NCBI GenBank assembly: GCA_900767385.1
Contig: CAAFYY010000021.1
Coordinates: forward strand, 1-25,861
DNA: 25,861 bases
DNA from: Bacteroidales bacterium
Lineage (GTDB): Bacteria > Bacteroidota > Bacteroidia > Bacteroidales > Paludibacteraceae
Reading direction: 5' to 3'
Under the pieces are notes generated by a model. That model saw only the letters and a program-made list of their open reading frames with translations, was not told where the DNA came from and ran no database searches. Numbering within the stretch: the stretch's first letter is position 1; the number at the start of each line of letters is the position of its first letter. Of the stretch, positions 15,951 through 23,945 are shown one piece after another. A program made the translations under genes and the position numbers.

Positions 15951-16766
15951 TTAGATTTTCTGAACCAAGCGAACGGAGTAGCCGTTGATGCGTGAGTTGG
16001 CATTCTTGGCGTTTATTTCGCCAGAACCGAAATAGAGGTAGTAGGCGCAGTGTGAGCCTTCTGCTGTGGTGCTCCAATAGAAACCGAATGAACCAACGTT
16101 CATAGTCTGTTCGGCGTGGCGATAGCCAGCTGCAGGAAGGAATACCGCACCGTTGGCTTCCATGTGTTGCCAAAGAATATCGGTATAGTTGTTCTTGGAG
16201 TAGTTGGTGCCTTTGGTGAACTCACAGTCGTTTGGGATTTCCCAGTCTTCTGGGAGGATGATAAGGCCGAGCACGTCTTCCACCTTACCGAGTCCGGTGG
16301 TGTGATTTTTGAGCAAATAAGCCCACTCTTCCTGGCTCAGTGTGAACCAGTCGCCGGTATTTCCCGCACCATAGATTGCATTGTTTTGTCCCCAATCATA
16401 AAGTGTGGAAGCAATGTTTTCTTCTGTTCCGATGTAATCGCTGTAAACGGTTGATGTGGTGTAAGGTGCGAGGCCTTCGTTGCCGGATGTGCCCCAGCCG
16501 AAGAGGTCGATCCATCCCTCGTTGGCAGAAGAGATTTCGTTGTTTGGCTCGCCAATCATACCATATTGAACGTCGGCAAAACGCCATGTGTTGGTTGAGG
16601 CTTGGTACTGAAGATTGCCTGAAGAGAAGCGGACATAGACGCCTTCGGCAATAGCAAAACGGCCAGGAAGTTGTTTTGCTTGAAATTCGGGCTCTTTGTT
16701 GCCGCAAGAGCTTAGACATGAGACGATAGCAGCAACGATGATAAGTGGGAAGAGTGTCTTTCTCAT
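15951..16766 (-). CDS. Lipoprotein with a FISUMP-like (fibrobacter paralogous) domain
   Basis: A 271-residue lipoprotein. The signal peptide ends in lipobox LSSC with Cys21. After a short linker the domain begins VRFSSGNLQYQAS, with RFADVQYGMIGE and GWIDLFGWGTSG; it ends FYWSTTA, then GYSVRLVQKI. This pattern is widespread in Bacteroidetes surface lipoproteins related to the Fibrobacter succinogenes paralogous domain and to formylglycine-enzyme-like folds. The function is unknown and no catalytic residues can be named. It is last of three lipoprotein genes, separated from the one before by a hairpin that may lower its expression. Confidence 0.8.
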   Translation of the reverse strand: MRKTLFPLIIVAAIVSCLSSCGNKEPEFQAKQLPGRFAIAEGVYVRFSSGNLQYQASTNTWRFADVQYGMIGEPNNEISSANEGWIDLFGWGTSGNEGLAPYTTSTVYSDYIGTEENIASTLYDWGQNNAIYGAGNTGDWFTLSQEEWAYLLKNHTTGLGKVEDVLGLIILPEDWEIPNDCEFTKGTNYSKNNYTDILWQHMEANGAVFLPAAGYRHAEQTMNVGSFGFYWSTTAEGSHCAYYLYFGSGEINAKNANSRINGYSVRLVQKI

Positions 16767-16785
16767 AAGTAGTAGGGGAAATATG

Positions 16786-16810
16786 CCCGGAGACTGTTTT
16801 TGCCTCCGGG
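16786..16810 (-). terminator. Intercistronic hairpin between two lipoprotein genes
   Basis: CCCGGAG (16786-16792) and CTCCGGG (16804-16810) make a perfect 7-bp GC-rich stem with an 11-base loop. It starts six bases after the upstream stop on the minus strand. Only a weak T-stretch follows, so partial termination or mRNA end protection is likely. Confidence 0.55.
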
Positions 16811-16816
16811 ATTTGA

Positions 16817-17479
16817 TTAGTAGTTGATGTCGTTGATTTGTGTCTGCAGAGAACCGATGTTGGTCTCTGTGTTGATTGGACCACGATAGTGAACGTAGAG
16901 TAGACCTGCGTCGCCAGAGAACTCAACATCAAAAGTGTTGTCGTCAATCTTTTGGATATCAAGAGTTCCGTTGTAGCAGAATTTCAAACCTGCGCCATCG
17001 CGATACCATTTCAAAACCTGTGTGTCGGAAGTCAATGGGAAGTAGAGCACGCGCATAGGTTTGTCGGTCAACTCTGAGTCGGTGTAGTATTTGCGATCGT
17101 AAAAGTCTGAGCTAGGGCTGTGGAGGTTGAAGAAGACTGTGAAAGCTGGTGCTTTGGTCATTACGGAGCCTGCGTTGTCTCTGTTGTCGATGACGCGTTG
17201 GAGTTCGTCTTCGATGTTGACGGTGGACATCGCGAGGTTGAAGAGGATATCGTCTTCGTCCAAGATGCCCATGCCTTGGAGGCTGACGTAGTTGATTTGG
17301 ATGCTGTCAAAGGTGCCGTCTGCAGTCTGATAGCTCATATAGTTGTCCTTAACGACGGTCTCGTTACCTTCGTTGCCGTTTCCTCCGTTGTTCTCACCTG
17401 GTTTTGGCTCTTCAGGATGACAAGCTACCATAGTAGCGGTCATGATAGCTGCAAGCAATAGAAAATTGATGTGTTTCAT
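16817..17479 (-). CDS. Putative lipoprotein, unknown function (paralogue of next gene)
   Basis: A 220-residue protein. The signal peptide ends in TMVAC, placing the lipid on Cys20. A Gly/Asn/Glu-rich linker (PGENNGGNGNEGNE) follows. The rest is predicted to be beta-rich and ends FDVEFSGDAG, then LYVHYRGPI. The same closing pattern, (V/I)(D/E)FSG(D/N)(A/S)G and a Y(R/K)G, occurs in the neighbouring protein at 17499-18122, and both have an FFxN segment in the middle. I infer diverged tandem paralogues. Neither matches a family I can name. It is probably exposed on the outer membrane. Confidence 0.75.
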   Translation of the reverse strand: MKHINFLLLAAIMTATMVACHPEEPKPGENNGGNGNEGNETVVKDNYMSYQTADGTFDSIQINYVSLQGMGILDEDDILFNLAMSTVNIEDELQRVIDNRDNAGSVMTKAPAFTVFFNLHSPSSDFYDRKYYTDSELTDKPMRVLYFPLTSDTQVLKWYRDGAGLKFCYNGTLDIQKIDDNTFDVEFSGDAGLLYVHYRGPINTETNIGSLQTQINDINY

Positions 17480-17498
17480 TATTTTTTATTGTTTAAGA

Positions 17499-18122
17499 TT
17501 AAAAAGGAAGATTTTCCATGAGGTCGGAAAGTCTTTCGAAAAGATTGATAAGTTTCTGGCCGTCTTTGTATTCGCCTTTGTAGTAAATCTCAACAGTACC
17601 GTTGCCGCTGTTGCCAGAGAAGTCGATTGAGCGAACGTCTTTCTTGTCGGTAGATACGATGATGCTGCCTGCCTTGCCTTCAATCATGTTGAATGCGTCG
17701 GTGTTGCCGCTCATGAGGGTAGAGGCGTTGAGGTCTTCTGTGAGATAGAGGTAGTAGAAGTTTGCTTTTGCGTCGTCGCCGTTGGAGATTTCGTAGGTGC
17801 CATCTTCAAGGGTGGCGCTGTTGCTCTCGATGTTGACAAAGAACATGAGGTTTGGTGATGGAATGTTCAAAGACATAATAGACAACGGATTGCTTACGAT
17901 GCCAGAGAGGGTTGTCTCGAAATCGTAGCTGGAGACCATGAACGTGTGTGAGAAAGTTCCGTCTTCGTTGTCTTGGGCTGCATAATAGACGTGCTCAGGC
18001 TTCAAACCGGTGAAACCATGAACATTAACGCTGTTCTCCTTTTGCTTTGGTGAGTTGTCGCAACTTGTAAACATACACATAGCTACGAGAATTGATGCCA
18101 AAAATAATAAAGTTTTTTTCAT
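17499..18122 (-). CDS. Putative lipoprotein, unknown function
   Basis: A 207-residue protein. The chosen start at 18122 gives MKKTLLFLASILVAMCMF followed by lipobox TSC with Cys21. The frame remains open to 18248, but that extension has no signal character and contains the promoter. The mature protein is beta-rich with GTYEISNG and a repeated hydrophobic/Ser pattern; its end reads SIDFSGNSGNGTVEIYYKG, resembling the next gene downstream (16817-17479). It is the first of three lipoprotein genes, transcribed divergently from ftcD. No function can be assigned. Confidence 0.75.
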   Translation of the reverse strand: MKKTLLFLASILVAMCMFTSCDNSPKQKENSVNVHGFTGLKPEHVYYAAQDNEDGTFSHTFMVSSYDFETTLSGIVSNPLSIMSLNIPSPNLMFFVNIESNSATLEDGTYEISNGDDAKANFYYLYLTEDLNASTLMSGNTDAFNMIEGKAGSIIVSTDKKDVRSIDFSGNSGNGTVEIYYKGEYKDGQKLINLFERLSDLMENLPF

Positions 18123-18159
18123 TGTTGAAAGGGTGTTTTGGTTGAACATAATTTGACTG

Positions 18160-18190
18160 CAAAGATATTCTTTTTTTTCTATATAAACAA
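18160..18190 (-). promoter_or_regulatory. Promoter of the lipoprotein cluster
   Basis: On the minus strand TTG at 18188-18190 and TATCTTTG at 18160-18167 are 20 bases apart. Initiation would fall near 18153, about 30 bases before the start at 18122. Confidence 0.6.
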
Positions 18191-18197
18191 GATGTGT

Positions 18198-18234
18198 TTT
18201 TGACTGAAAAATTGCGGAAAATCTCGTATCTTTG
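18198..18234 (+). promoter_or_regulatory. Promoter of ftcD-hutU
   Basis: TATCTTTG at 18227-18234 is the same -7 sequence as in the divergent promoter at 18160-18167. The best -33 candidate, TTTTG at 18198-18202, is 24 bases upstream, longer than usual. The leader to ATG 18295 would be about 55 bases. Confidence 0.5.
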
Positions 18235-18294
18235 TCCATTATTTCCAATCTTGGGATACTGTGTAGTAACTAATTTATAAACAAGTATATATAT

Positions 18295-19995
18295 ATGGCA
18301 AAGAAACTTATTGAGTGCGTTCCTAACTTTAGCGAAGGACGTGATCTCGCAGTTATCAAACAAATCACAGACGTGATTGAGGCTGTAGAAGGTGTAAAAC
18401 TTCTTGATGTTGATCCAGGTGAGGCTACCAACCGTACCGTTGTTACTTTCGTTGGCGAACCAGAACCTGTTATGGAAGCTGCTTTCTTGGCAGTTAGAAA
18501 AGCCTCTGAACTCATTGATATGAGCAAACACCACGGTGCTCACCCACGTATGGGTGCTACCGACGTTTGCCCACTTGTTCCAGTTGCAAACATCACTCTT
18601 GAAGAGTGCGCAGAACTCGCTCGTACACTTGGTAAACGTATCGGCGACGAACTCGGCATCCCTGTATATGCTTACGAAGCTGCTGCCTTCACTCCAGAAC
18701 GCCGCAACCTCGCTATCTGCCGTAAAGGTGAGTACGAGGCTTTGTCAAAACGCTTCGGCGAAGAAGGTGAAAAACCAGATTTCGGTCCATCCGTATGGAA
18801 CGAGTTCACCTCACGCTCTGGTGCAACTGCTGTTGGCGCACGCGATTTCCTCATCGCTGTTAACTACAACCTGAACAGCACCTCAACCCGTCGCGCCAAC
18901 GCTATCGCATTCGACGTACGCGAAAAAGGTCGTCCTCAACGCGAGGGTGGCAAGCCAAACGGTAAACCAATGAAAGATGAGAACGGCGAGGTTATCATGC
19001 TTCCAGGTACTTTGAAGGGTACAAAGGCTATCGGCTGGTACATCGACGAGTACGGCATCGCTCAGGTTTCAATGAACATCACCAACATCCGTGAGACTCC
19101 ACTCCACGTTGCTTTCGACGAAGTATGCCGCTGCGCTGCTAACCGTGGTCTCCGCGTAACTGGTACAGAAATCGTTGGCTTGATTCCAAAGAGCACCCTC
19201 ATCGACGCAGGAAAACACTTCCTCCGCAAACAACAACGCTCTGTTGGTATCCACGAAAGCGAAATCATCAAGATTGCCGTTAAATCAATGGGCCTTGACG
19301 ACTTGAAACCCTTCGATCCAAGCGAGAAAGTAATCGAGTATATGCTCGAAGATAATAATAAGAAACGTCTCATCGACCTCACTTGCAAAGGTTTCGCCGA
19401 AGAGACTGCAAGCGAATCTCCAGCTCCAGGTGGTGGCTCAATCTCAGCTTACATGGGCTCTTTGGCTGCTGCCCTCGGTACTATGGTAGGCAACCTCTCA
19501 AGCCACAAACCAGGTTGGGACGACCGTTGGGAATTCTTCTCAAACTGGGCTGAGAAAGGTCAAGAGTTGATGGCTCATCTCCTCCACCTCGTTGACGAAG
19601 ACACAGAAGCCTTCAATAAGATCATGGCTGTGTTCTCAATGCCAAAATCAACCGACGAAGAGAAAGCTGCTCGCTCAAAAGCTATGCAAGAGGCTACCCT
19701 CTACGCTACACAAGTTCCTTTGGAAACCATGAAGGCTTCATTTGCTACCTTCCCATTGGTTAAGATGATGGCTGAAGAGGGCAACCCTAACTCAGTATCT
19801 GATGCTGGCGTAGGTGCTTTGGCTGCTCGTGCTGCCGTGCTCGGTGCTCACCTCAATGTGAAGATCAACGCTTCTGGCTTGAAAGACCGCGCTGTTGCTG
19901 ACGCTCTCGTTGCTGAGGCAGACAAAATCGCTGCTGAGGCTTGCAAACAAGAGGCTGAAATCCTCGAAATCGTAAATCAAAAAATCAACGGTTAA
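18295..19995 (+). CDS. ftcD: Bifunctional glutamate formiminotransferase / formiminotetrahydrofolate cyclodeaminase
   Basis: A 566-residue cytosolic enzyme of histidine breakdown. The N-terminal formiminotransferase domain opens LIECVPNFSEGRD and carries HHGAHPRMGATD (79-90), where the catalytic His lies. It moves the formimino group from N-formimino-glutamate to tetrahydrofolate. The cyclodeaminase domain starts at about 350, with ESPAPGGGSISAYMG (PGGGS at 378-382), and releases ammonia to give methenyl-tetrahydrofolate. The two-domain form resembles mammalian FTCD (541 residues). The gene lies eight bases before hutU, certainly the same transcript. Confidence 0.96.
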   Translation: MAKKLIECVPNFSEGRDLAVIKQITDVIEAVEGVKLLDVDPGEATNRTVVTFVGEPEPVMEAAFLAVRKASELIDMSKHHGAHPRMGATDVCPLVPVANITLEECAELARTLGKRIGDELGIPVYAYEAAAFTPERRNLAICRKGEYEALSKRFGEEGEKPDFGPSVWNEFTSRSGATAVGARDFLIAVNYNLNSTSTRRANAIAFDVREKGRPQREGGKPNGKPMKDENGEVIMLPGTLKGTKAIGWYIDEYGIAQVSMNITNIRETPLHVAFDEVCRCAANRGLRVTGTEIVGLIPKSTLIDAGKHFLRKQQRSVGIHESEIIKIAVKSMGLDDLKPFDPSEKVIEYMLEDNNKKRLIDLTCKGFAEETASESPAPGGGSISAYMGSLAAALGTMVGNLSSHKPGWDDRWEFFSNWAEKGQELMAHLLHLVDEDTEAFNKIMAVFSMPKSTDEEKAARSKAMQEATLYATQVPLETMKASFATFPLVKMMAEEGNPNSVSDAGVGALAARAAVLGAHLNVKINASGLKDRAVADALVAEADKIAAEACKQEAEILEIVNQKING

Positions 19996-20003
19996 TAAAT
20001 ATT

Positions 20004-22007
20004 ATGACACTTCAAGAATTTCAGGCTGACATCCTGGGCGGTATTCCTACCAAACTCCCTGAGTTGAAGCCTTACGATACCAAAATCAACCACGCCCCAA
20101 AACGCAAAGAGATTCTTACTCCAGACGAGAAGAAACTTGCGTTGAAGAACGCACTCCGCTACTTCCCAGAAGAGCTCCACGCTCAACTCGCTCCTGAGTT
20201 CGCTGAGGAATTGCGTGTCTATGGCCGTATATATATGTATCGTTTCCGTCCAGACTACGATATGTATGCTCGTCCAATCAGCGACTATCCTGCAAAATCA
20301 CGTCAGGCTGCTGCTATCATGCTCATGATTCAGAACAACCTCGACCCTGCAGTTGCTCAACACCCACACGAGTTGATCACTTATGGTGGCAACGGCGCTG
20401 TGTTCCAAAACTGGGCACAATACCGTCTCGTGATGCAATATTTGGCTAACATGACCGATGAGCAGACTCTCGTGATGTACTCAGGTCACCCACTCGGCCT
20501 CTTCCCATCCCACAAAGATGCTCCACGTGTCATCGTTACCAATGGCATGGTTATTCCTAACTATTCCAAACCAGATGATTGGGAACGCATGAACGCACTC
20601 GGTGTTTCTCAATATGGTCAGATGACAGCCGGTTCTTATATGTACATCGGCCCTCAAGGCATTGTTCACGGCACAACTATCACCGTACTTAATGCTGCTC
20701 GCAAACAGGGTGGTGACACCGCTGGCAAACTCTTCATCACTGCTGGTCTCGGCGGTATGTCGGGTGCTCAGCCAAAAGCGGGTAACATCGCAGGCGTTGT
20801 CTCCATCACCGCAGAAATCAACCCAAGCGCTACTCAAAAACGCTACTCACAAGGTTGGGTTGACGAGGTTCACGACAATCTTGACGAACTCTTTGCTCAT
20901 GTAAACGCTTCCATCGCCAAGAAAGAGGCTCGTTCATATGCTTACCAAGGCAACGTTGTTGATCTCTGGGAGTACTGCGCTGAGAAGAATATCCACGTGG
21001 ACCTCGGCTCTGACCAAACTTCACTCCACAACCCATGGGCAGGTGGTTACTATCCAGTAGGTGTTACTTTCGAGGATGCCAAGGATATGATGGCCAACAA
21101 CCCAGATTTGTTCAAAGAGAAGGTAGAGGAGTCACTCCGTCGCCAAGTAGCAGCTATCAACAAACTCTCTGCTCAAGGCATGTACTTCTTCGACTACGGC
21201 AACGCTTTCTTGCTCCAAAGCTCACGCGCTGGTGCTGATATCATGGCTGCTGACGGCAAGAAATTCCGTTATCCATCATACGTACAAGACATCATGGGTC
21301 CTATGTACTTCGACTACGGCTTCGGTCCATTCCGTTGGGTTTGTACTTCTGGCAAAGAAGAAGACCTCGCAATCACCGACGAAATCGCATGCCAAGTACT
21401 TGAGCAGAACGCTTCTGTTGCTCCTGAGGAAATCCGTCAACAAATGCGTGACAATATCCAATGGATCAAGGGTGCTCGCGCCAACAAACTCGTTGTCGGT
21501 TCACAAGCTCGTATCCTCTACGCAGACTGCGAAGGCCGCACAAAGATTGCGGCTGAGTTCAACCGCGCAATCAAAGATGGTCGCTTGAGCGCTCCAGTAG
21601 TTCTCGGTCGTGACCACCACGACGTTTCTGGTACCGACTCACCATTCCGTGAGACATCTAATATCTACGACGGTTCTTCTTTCTGCGCAGATATGGCTGT
21701 TCACAATGTTATCGGCGACTCATTCCGCGGCGCTACTTGGGTAAGTATCCACAACGGTGGCGGTGTTGGTTGGGGCGAAGTGATGAACGGTGGCTTCGGT
21801 ATGGTTATCGACGGTAGCGAAGACTCACATCGTCACCTCACAGAGATGCTCCTTTGGGACGTCAACAACGGTATCGCCCGTCGTTCATGGGCTCGTAACG
21901 AAGGCGCCATGTTCGCCATCAAACGCGAGATGGAACGTACTCCAGGTCTCAAGGTAACCATCCCTAATATCGCTTCAGACGAACTCATCGAGAAAACTCT
22001 CGGTTAA
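20004..22007 (+). CDS. hutU: Urocanate hydratase (urocanase)
   Basis: A 667-residue enzyme that adds water to urocanate to give imidazolone propionate, using tightly bound NAD+. Visible family blocks are YGGNGAVFQNW, GGLGGMSGAQPKAGNIAG (about 247-264), LGSDQTSLHNPWAGGYYPVG (about 333-352) and SIHNGGGVGWGE near the end. It is about 110 residues longer than the well-studied Pseudomonas enzyme (about 557); from memory this longer form is normal in Bacteroidetes. It follows ftcD by eight bases and precedes a terminator. Codon use in both genes is rich in C-ending codons, unlike the minus-strand lipoproteins, which may reflect strong expression. Confidence 0.96.
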   Translation: MTLQEFQADILGGIPTKLPELKPYDTKINHAPKRKEILTPDEKKLALKNALRYFPEELHAQLAPEFAEELRVYGRIYMYRFRPDYDMYARPISDYPAKSRQAAAIMLMIQNNLDPAVAQHPHELITYGGNGAVFQNWAQYRLVMQYLANMTDEQTLVMYSGHPLGLFPSHKDAPRVIVTNGMVIPNYSKPDDWERMNALGVSQYGQMTAGSYMYIGPQGIVHGTTITVLNAARKQGGDTAGKLFITAGLGGMSGAQPKAGNIAGVVSITAEINPSATQKRYSQGWVDEVHDNLDELFAHVNASIAKKEARSYAYQGNVVDLWEYCAEKNIHVDLGSDQTSLHNPWAGGYYPVGVTFEDAKDMMANNPDLFKEKVEESLRRQVAAINKLSAQGMYFFDYGNAFLLQSSRAGADIMAADGKKFRYPSYVQDIMGPMYFDYGFGPFRWVCTSGKEEDLAITDEIACQVLEQNASVAPEEIRQQMRDNIQWIKGARANKLVVGSQARILYADCEGRTKIAAEFNRAIKDGRLSAPVVLGRDHHDVSGTDSPFRETSNIYDGSSFCADMAVHNVIGDSFRGATWVSIHNGGGVGWGEVMNGGFGMVIDGSEDSHRHLTEMLLWDVNNGIARRSWARNEGAMFAIKREMERTPGLKVTIPNIASDELIEKTLG

Positions 22008-22030
22008 TTCCGATTGAAACAATAATAGAA

Positions 22031-22059
22031 AAGGGCCGTCTCATACAGAGGCGGTCCTT
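22031..22059 (+). terminator. Terminator of ftcD-hutU
   Basis: AAGGGCCGTCTC (22031-22042) and GAGGCGGTCCTT (22048-22059) pair over 12 positions, two of them G-U in RNA, with a five-base loop. It lies 23 bases after the hutU stop and is followed by TATATTATATAA. Confidence 0.75.
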
Positions 22060-22084
22060 TATATTATATAATAGTGTAAAAAGA

Positions 22085-22113
22085 AAACCGCCACTCAGTA
22101 CGAATGGCGGTTT
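22085..22113 (-). terminator. Terminator of the mtaB transcript
   Basis: AAACCGCCA (22085-22093) and TGGCGGTTT (22105-22113) form a 9-bp stem with an 11-base loop. On the minus strand it is followed by TCTTTTTACAC, a good T-run. It lies 25 bases behind the stop of the small ORF at 22139, so that ORF is inside the mtaB transcript. Confidence 0.85.
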
Positions 22114-22138
22114 CTGTTGATGGACTCTCAACAATGGA

Positions 22139-22303
22139 TTATGGCAGTGTGTCTGTCAACTCGTCCACAAAGGCTTCGTAGTCCTCTGGGAAGTCTGTAT
22201 TCTTCAACACATCCATAGGATTTTGGTCTTGTTGAAGTCGGGTGCGCTCGTTGTCCTTGCGTTCCTCTTCTGTAGCCATTGAAAATTTTGATTGATCTAT
22301 CAT
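22139..22303 (-). CDS. Small acidic protein of 54 residues, unknown
   Basis: The frame runs ATG 22303 to TAA 22139 and begins MIDQSKFSMATEEERKDNER. It has 15 acidic and 6 basic residues, no membrane segment and no Cys. The middle is polar and likely helical; the end is FPEDYEAFVDELTDTLP. The start lies 12 bases behind the mtaB stop and the stop lies 25 bases before the terminator, so it fills the rest of that transcript. An alternative start at ATG 22279 would give 46 residues (MATEEER...). I know no family; its position and normal amino-acid make-up support a real gene. Confidence 0.6.
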   Translation of the reverse strand: MIDQSKFSMATEEERKDNERTRLQQDQNPMDVLKNTDFPEDYEAFVDELTDTLP

Positions 22304-22315
22304 AGTCTGTTAATC

Positions 22316-23626
22316 TTATTTTTCTGGTTGGGTATTTTCTTTGCTCAATACGATAGGGGCGAATGTGTTGGCTCTCGAACCGTCGTATGGACTGATGCAG
22401 CGAACATAATTCTCGGTAAATCCATGCATCATGCCACCCTTGCGGGAGGATTCCCAGAGTACTGTTCTCTGTGTTCCTATCTGCGAAGCATAGAATGCTT
22501 CCGTCTTGCGTTCCGACAGTTGGTGAAGCAGTTCGCTTCTCCGTTTCCTTTCGTTCATCGGTACGATTGGTGTGATGTCCAAAGCCTTTGTCTTTGCACG
22601 TTCAGAGTAGGTGAATACGTGGAGTTGAGAGATAGGAAGGCTCTCTATGAAACGCATGCCTGCTTCAAAAAAATCTATTGTCTCGCCGCGACAGCCTGCC
22701 ATCACATCGACACCGATGAAAGCATCAGGCATTACGGTCTTGATGTGGTTGATTCGGTTGGCAAACAATGCCGTATCATAGTGTCTATGCATCAACTTTA
22801 AAACCTCGTCACTGCCTGATTGAAGTGGAATGTGGAAATGAGGCGCAAAATGATGCGATGAGGCCACAAAGTCGATAATCTCATCCGAAAGCAGTTCTGG
22901 CTCAATGGAAGAGATACGATAGCGTACCTCCCCTTCTAAGACATCTAAGGCCTTGATGAGATCAAAAAAAGTCTCGCCGGTTGACTTTCCGAAATCGCCT
23001 GTGTTGACGCCGGTCAATACGATTTCGTGAGCCCCTTCTGCTATTGCTTTCTGCGCCACTGCAATCGTCTCTGCAATCGTCGCGTTTCTGCTCCTTCCGC
23101 GTGCGAACGGTATCGTGCAGTAGGTACAATAGTAATCGCAACCATCTTGTACCTTGAGGAAATGGCGTGTTCTGTCGTCTGCAGAACATGTAGGGCAGAA
23201 GTTTCGGATTTCTGCCGTGCGTGTGGTGTGCAAGTCTGCTTGGCGTTTCTTTTCCACCTTGCCGATGAGCTCAGCAATGGAGAATTTGTCGTTGGCACCA
23301 ACAACCAAGTCAACACCCTCAAAAGTGCTGATTTCTTCCCCTTTCAACTGTGCATAACAGCCTGTCACCACAACGAAAGCATTCGGATGTTGACGAATCA
23401 CGCGGTGTATTGTCTGTCGGCCTTTGCGGTCGGCAGTGTCGGTTACAGTGCATGTGTTGATGAGACAGATATCCGCCTGTTCACCACTCTTGCAACGCAC
23501 CATACCATTTTCTATCAGCATGCGGCCGAGAGCACTCGTCTCTGCAAAATTCAGTTTGCAGCCCAGCGTGTAGGTCGCAAGTCTGAGTCCTTGAAGTCTG
23601 TTGGATGTATGTTCTAAATTGCTCAT
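22316..23626 (-). CDS. mtaB: tRNA (t6A37) methylthiotransferase, MtaB family radical SAM enzyme
   Basis: A 436-residue enzyme that adds a methylthio group to t6A at position 37 of ANN-decoding tRNAs. The N-terminal UPF0004 domain holds the second cluster cysteines Cys23 (YTLGCKLN), Cys59 (NTCTV) and Cys90 (TGCYAQ). The radical SAM motif CxxxCxxC is Cys163, Cys167 and Cys170 (DGCDYYCTYC). A TRAM-like end follows (TQRTVLWE). The CKLN context after TLG marks MtaB rather than MiaB or RimO. An extra CPTC lies at 144-147. The frame is open to 23707, but ATG 23626 (MSNLEHTS) gives the normal length and leaves room for the -7 box. Confidence 0.93.
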   Translation of the reverse strand: MSNLEHTSNRLQGLRLATYTLGCKLNFAETSALGRMLIENGMVRCKSGEQADICLINTCTVTDTADRKGRQTIHRVIRQHPNAFVVVTGCYAQLKGEEISTFEGVDLVVGANDKFSIAELIGKVEKKRQADLHTTRTAEIRNFCPTCSADDRTRHFLKVQDGCDYYCTYCTIPFARGRSRNATIAETIAVAQKAIAEGAHEIVLTGVNTGDFGKSTGETFFDLIKALDVLEGEVRYRISSIEPELLSDEIIDFVASSHHFAPHFHIPLQSGSDEVLKLMHRHYDTALFANRINHIKTVMPDAFIGVDVMAGCRGETIDFFEAGMRFIESLPISQLHVFTYSERAKTKALDITPIVPMNERKRRSELLHQLSERKTEAFYASQIGTQRTVLWESSRKGGMMHGFTENYVRCISPYDGSRANTFAPIVLSKENTQPEK

Positions 23627-23683
23627 TGGCGGTGTCGTTGCAACTCTTTTTACAAAAAAAATCGGCTTCTGCCTAAAGGAGCA

Positions 23684-23691
23684 CAAAATTA
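23684..23691 (-). promoter_or_regulatory. Candidate -7 box for mtaB
   Basis: On the minus strand TAATTTTG fits TAnnTTTG, about 58 bases before ATG 23626. The nearest TTG-type -33 candidates are 13 and 26 bases away, neither ideal. Confidence 0.4.
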
Positions 23692-23889
23692 CATCTTTTT
23701 CTGGCAATCCTCATCATCAAAGAACCTAAAAACGAAATTTAGTCGCTATGCTTCTATTATATATATTGTAACTGGTTTTTTGACGCACTCCATGATTCCC
23801 AATTCTCACTTAAAACGAACTTTCTTTTTCGCCTCAAAAAAATAATTTTTCTTCCTATCTTTTTGGCATGTTTTTTGCTATTATGTTGG

Positions 23890-23911
23890 TGCGCTTGAAT
23901 AAGTCAGCGCA
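23890..23911 (+). promoter_or_regulatory. Inverted repeat upstream of dnaK
   Basis: TGCGCT (23890-23895) and AGCGCA (23906-23911) are perfect arms with 10 bases between, centred about 45 bases before the dnaK start. It is not the CIRCE element (TTAGCACTC-N9-GAGTGCTAA). It may be an operator or a leader hairpin. The rest of 23708-23945 is AT-rich; TATCTTTTTGG near 23857 and TATTATGTTGG near 23879 are imperfect promoter candidates. Confidence 0.35.
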
Positions 23912-23945
23912 GTAAAAACAGATAATAAAAAAACATACACATATT

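Noticed and set aside
23861..23889. Classical E. coli-like -35/-10 promoter upstream of dnaK
   Set aside because: TTGGCA is present, but no well-placed TATAAT follows at 16-18 bases, and this phylum uses a different consensus.
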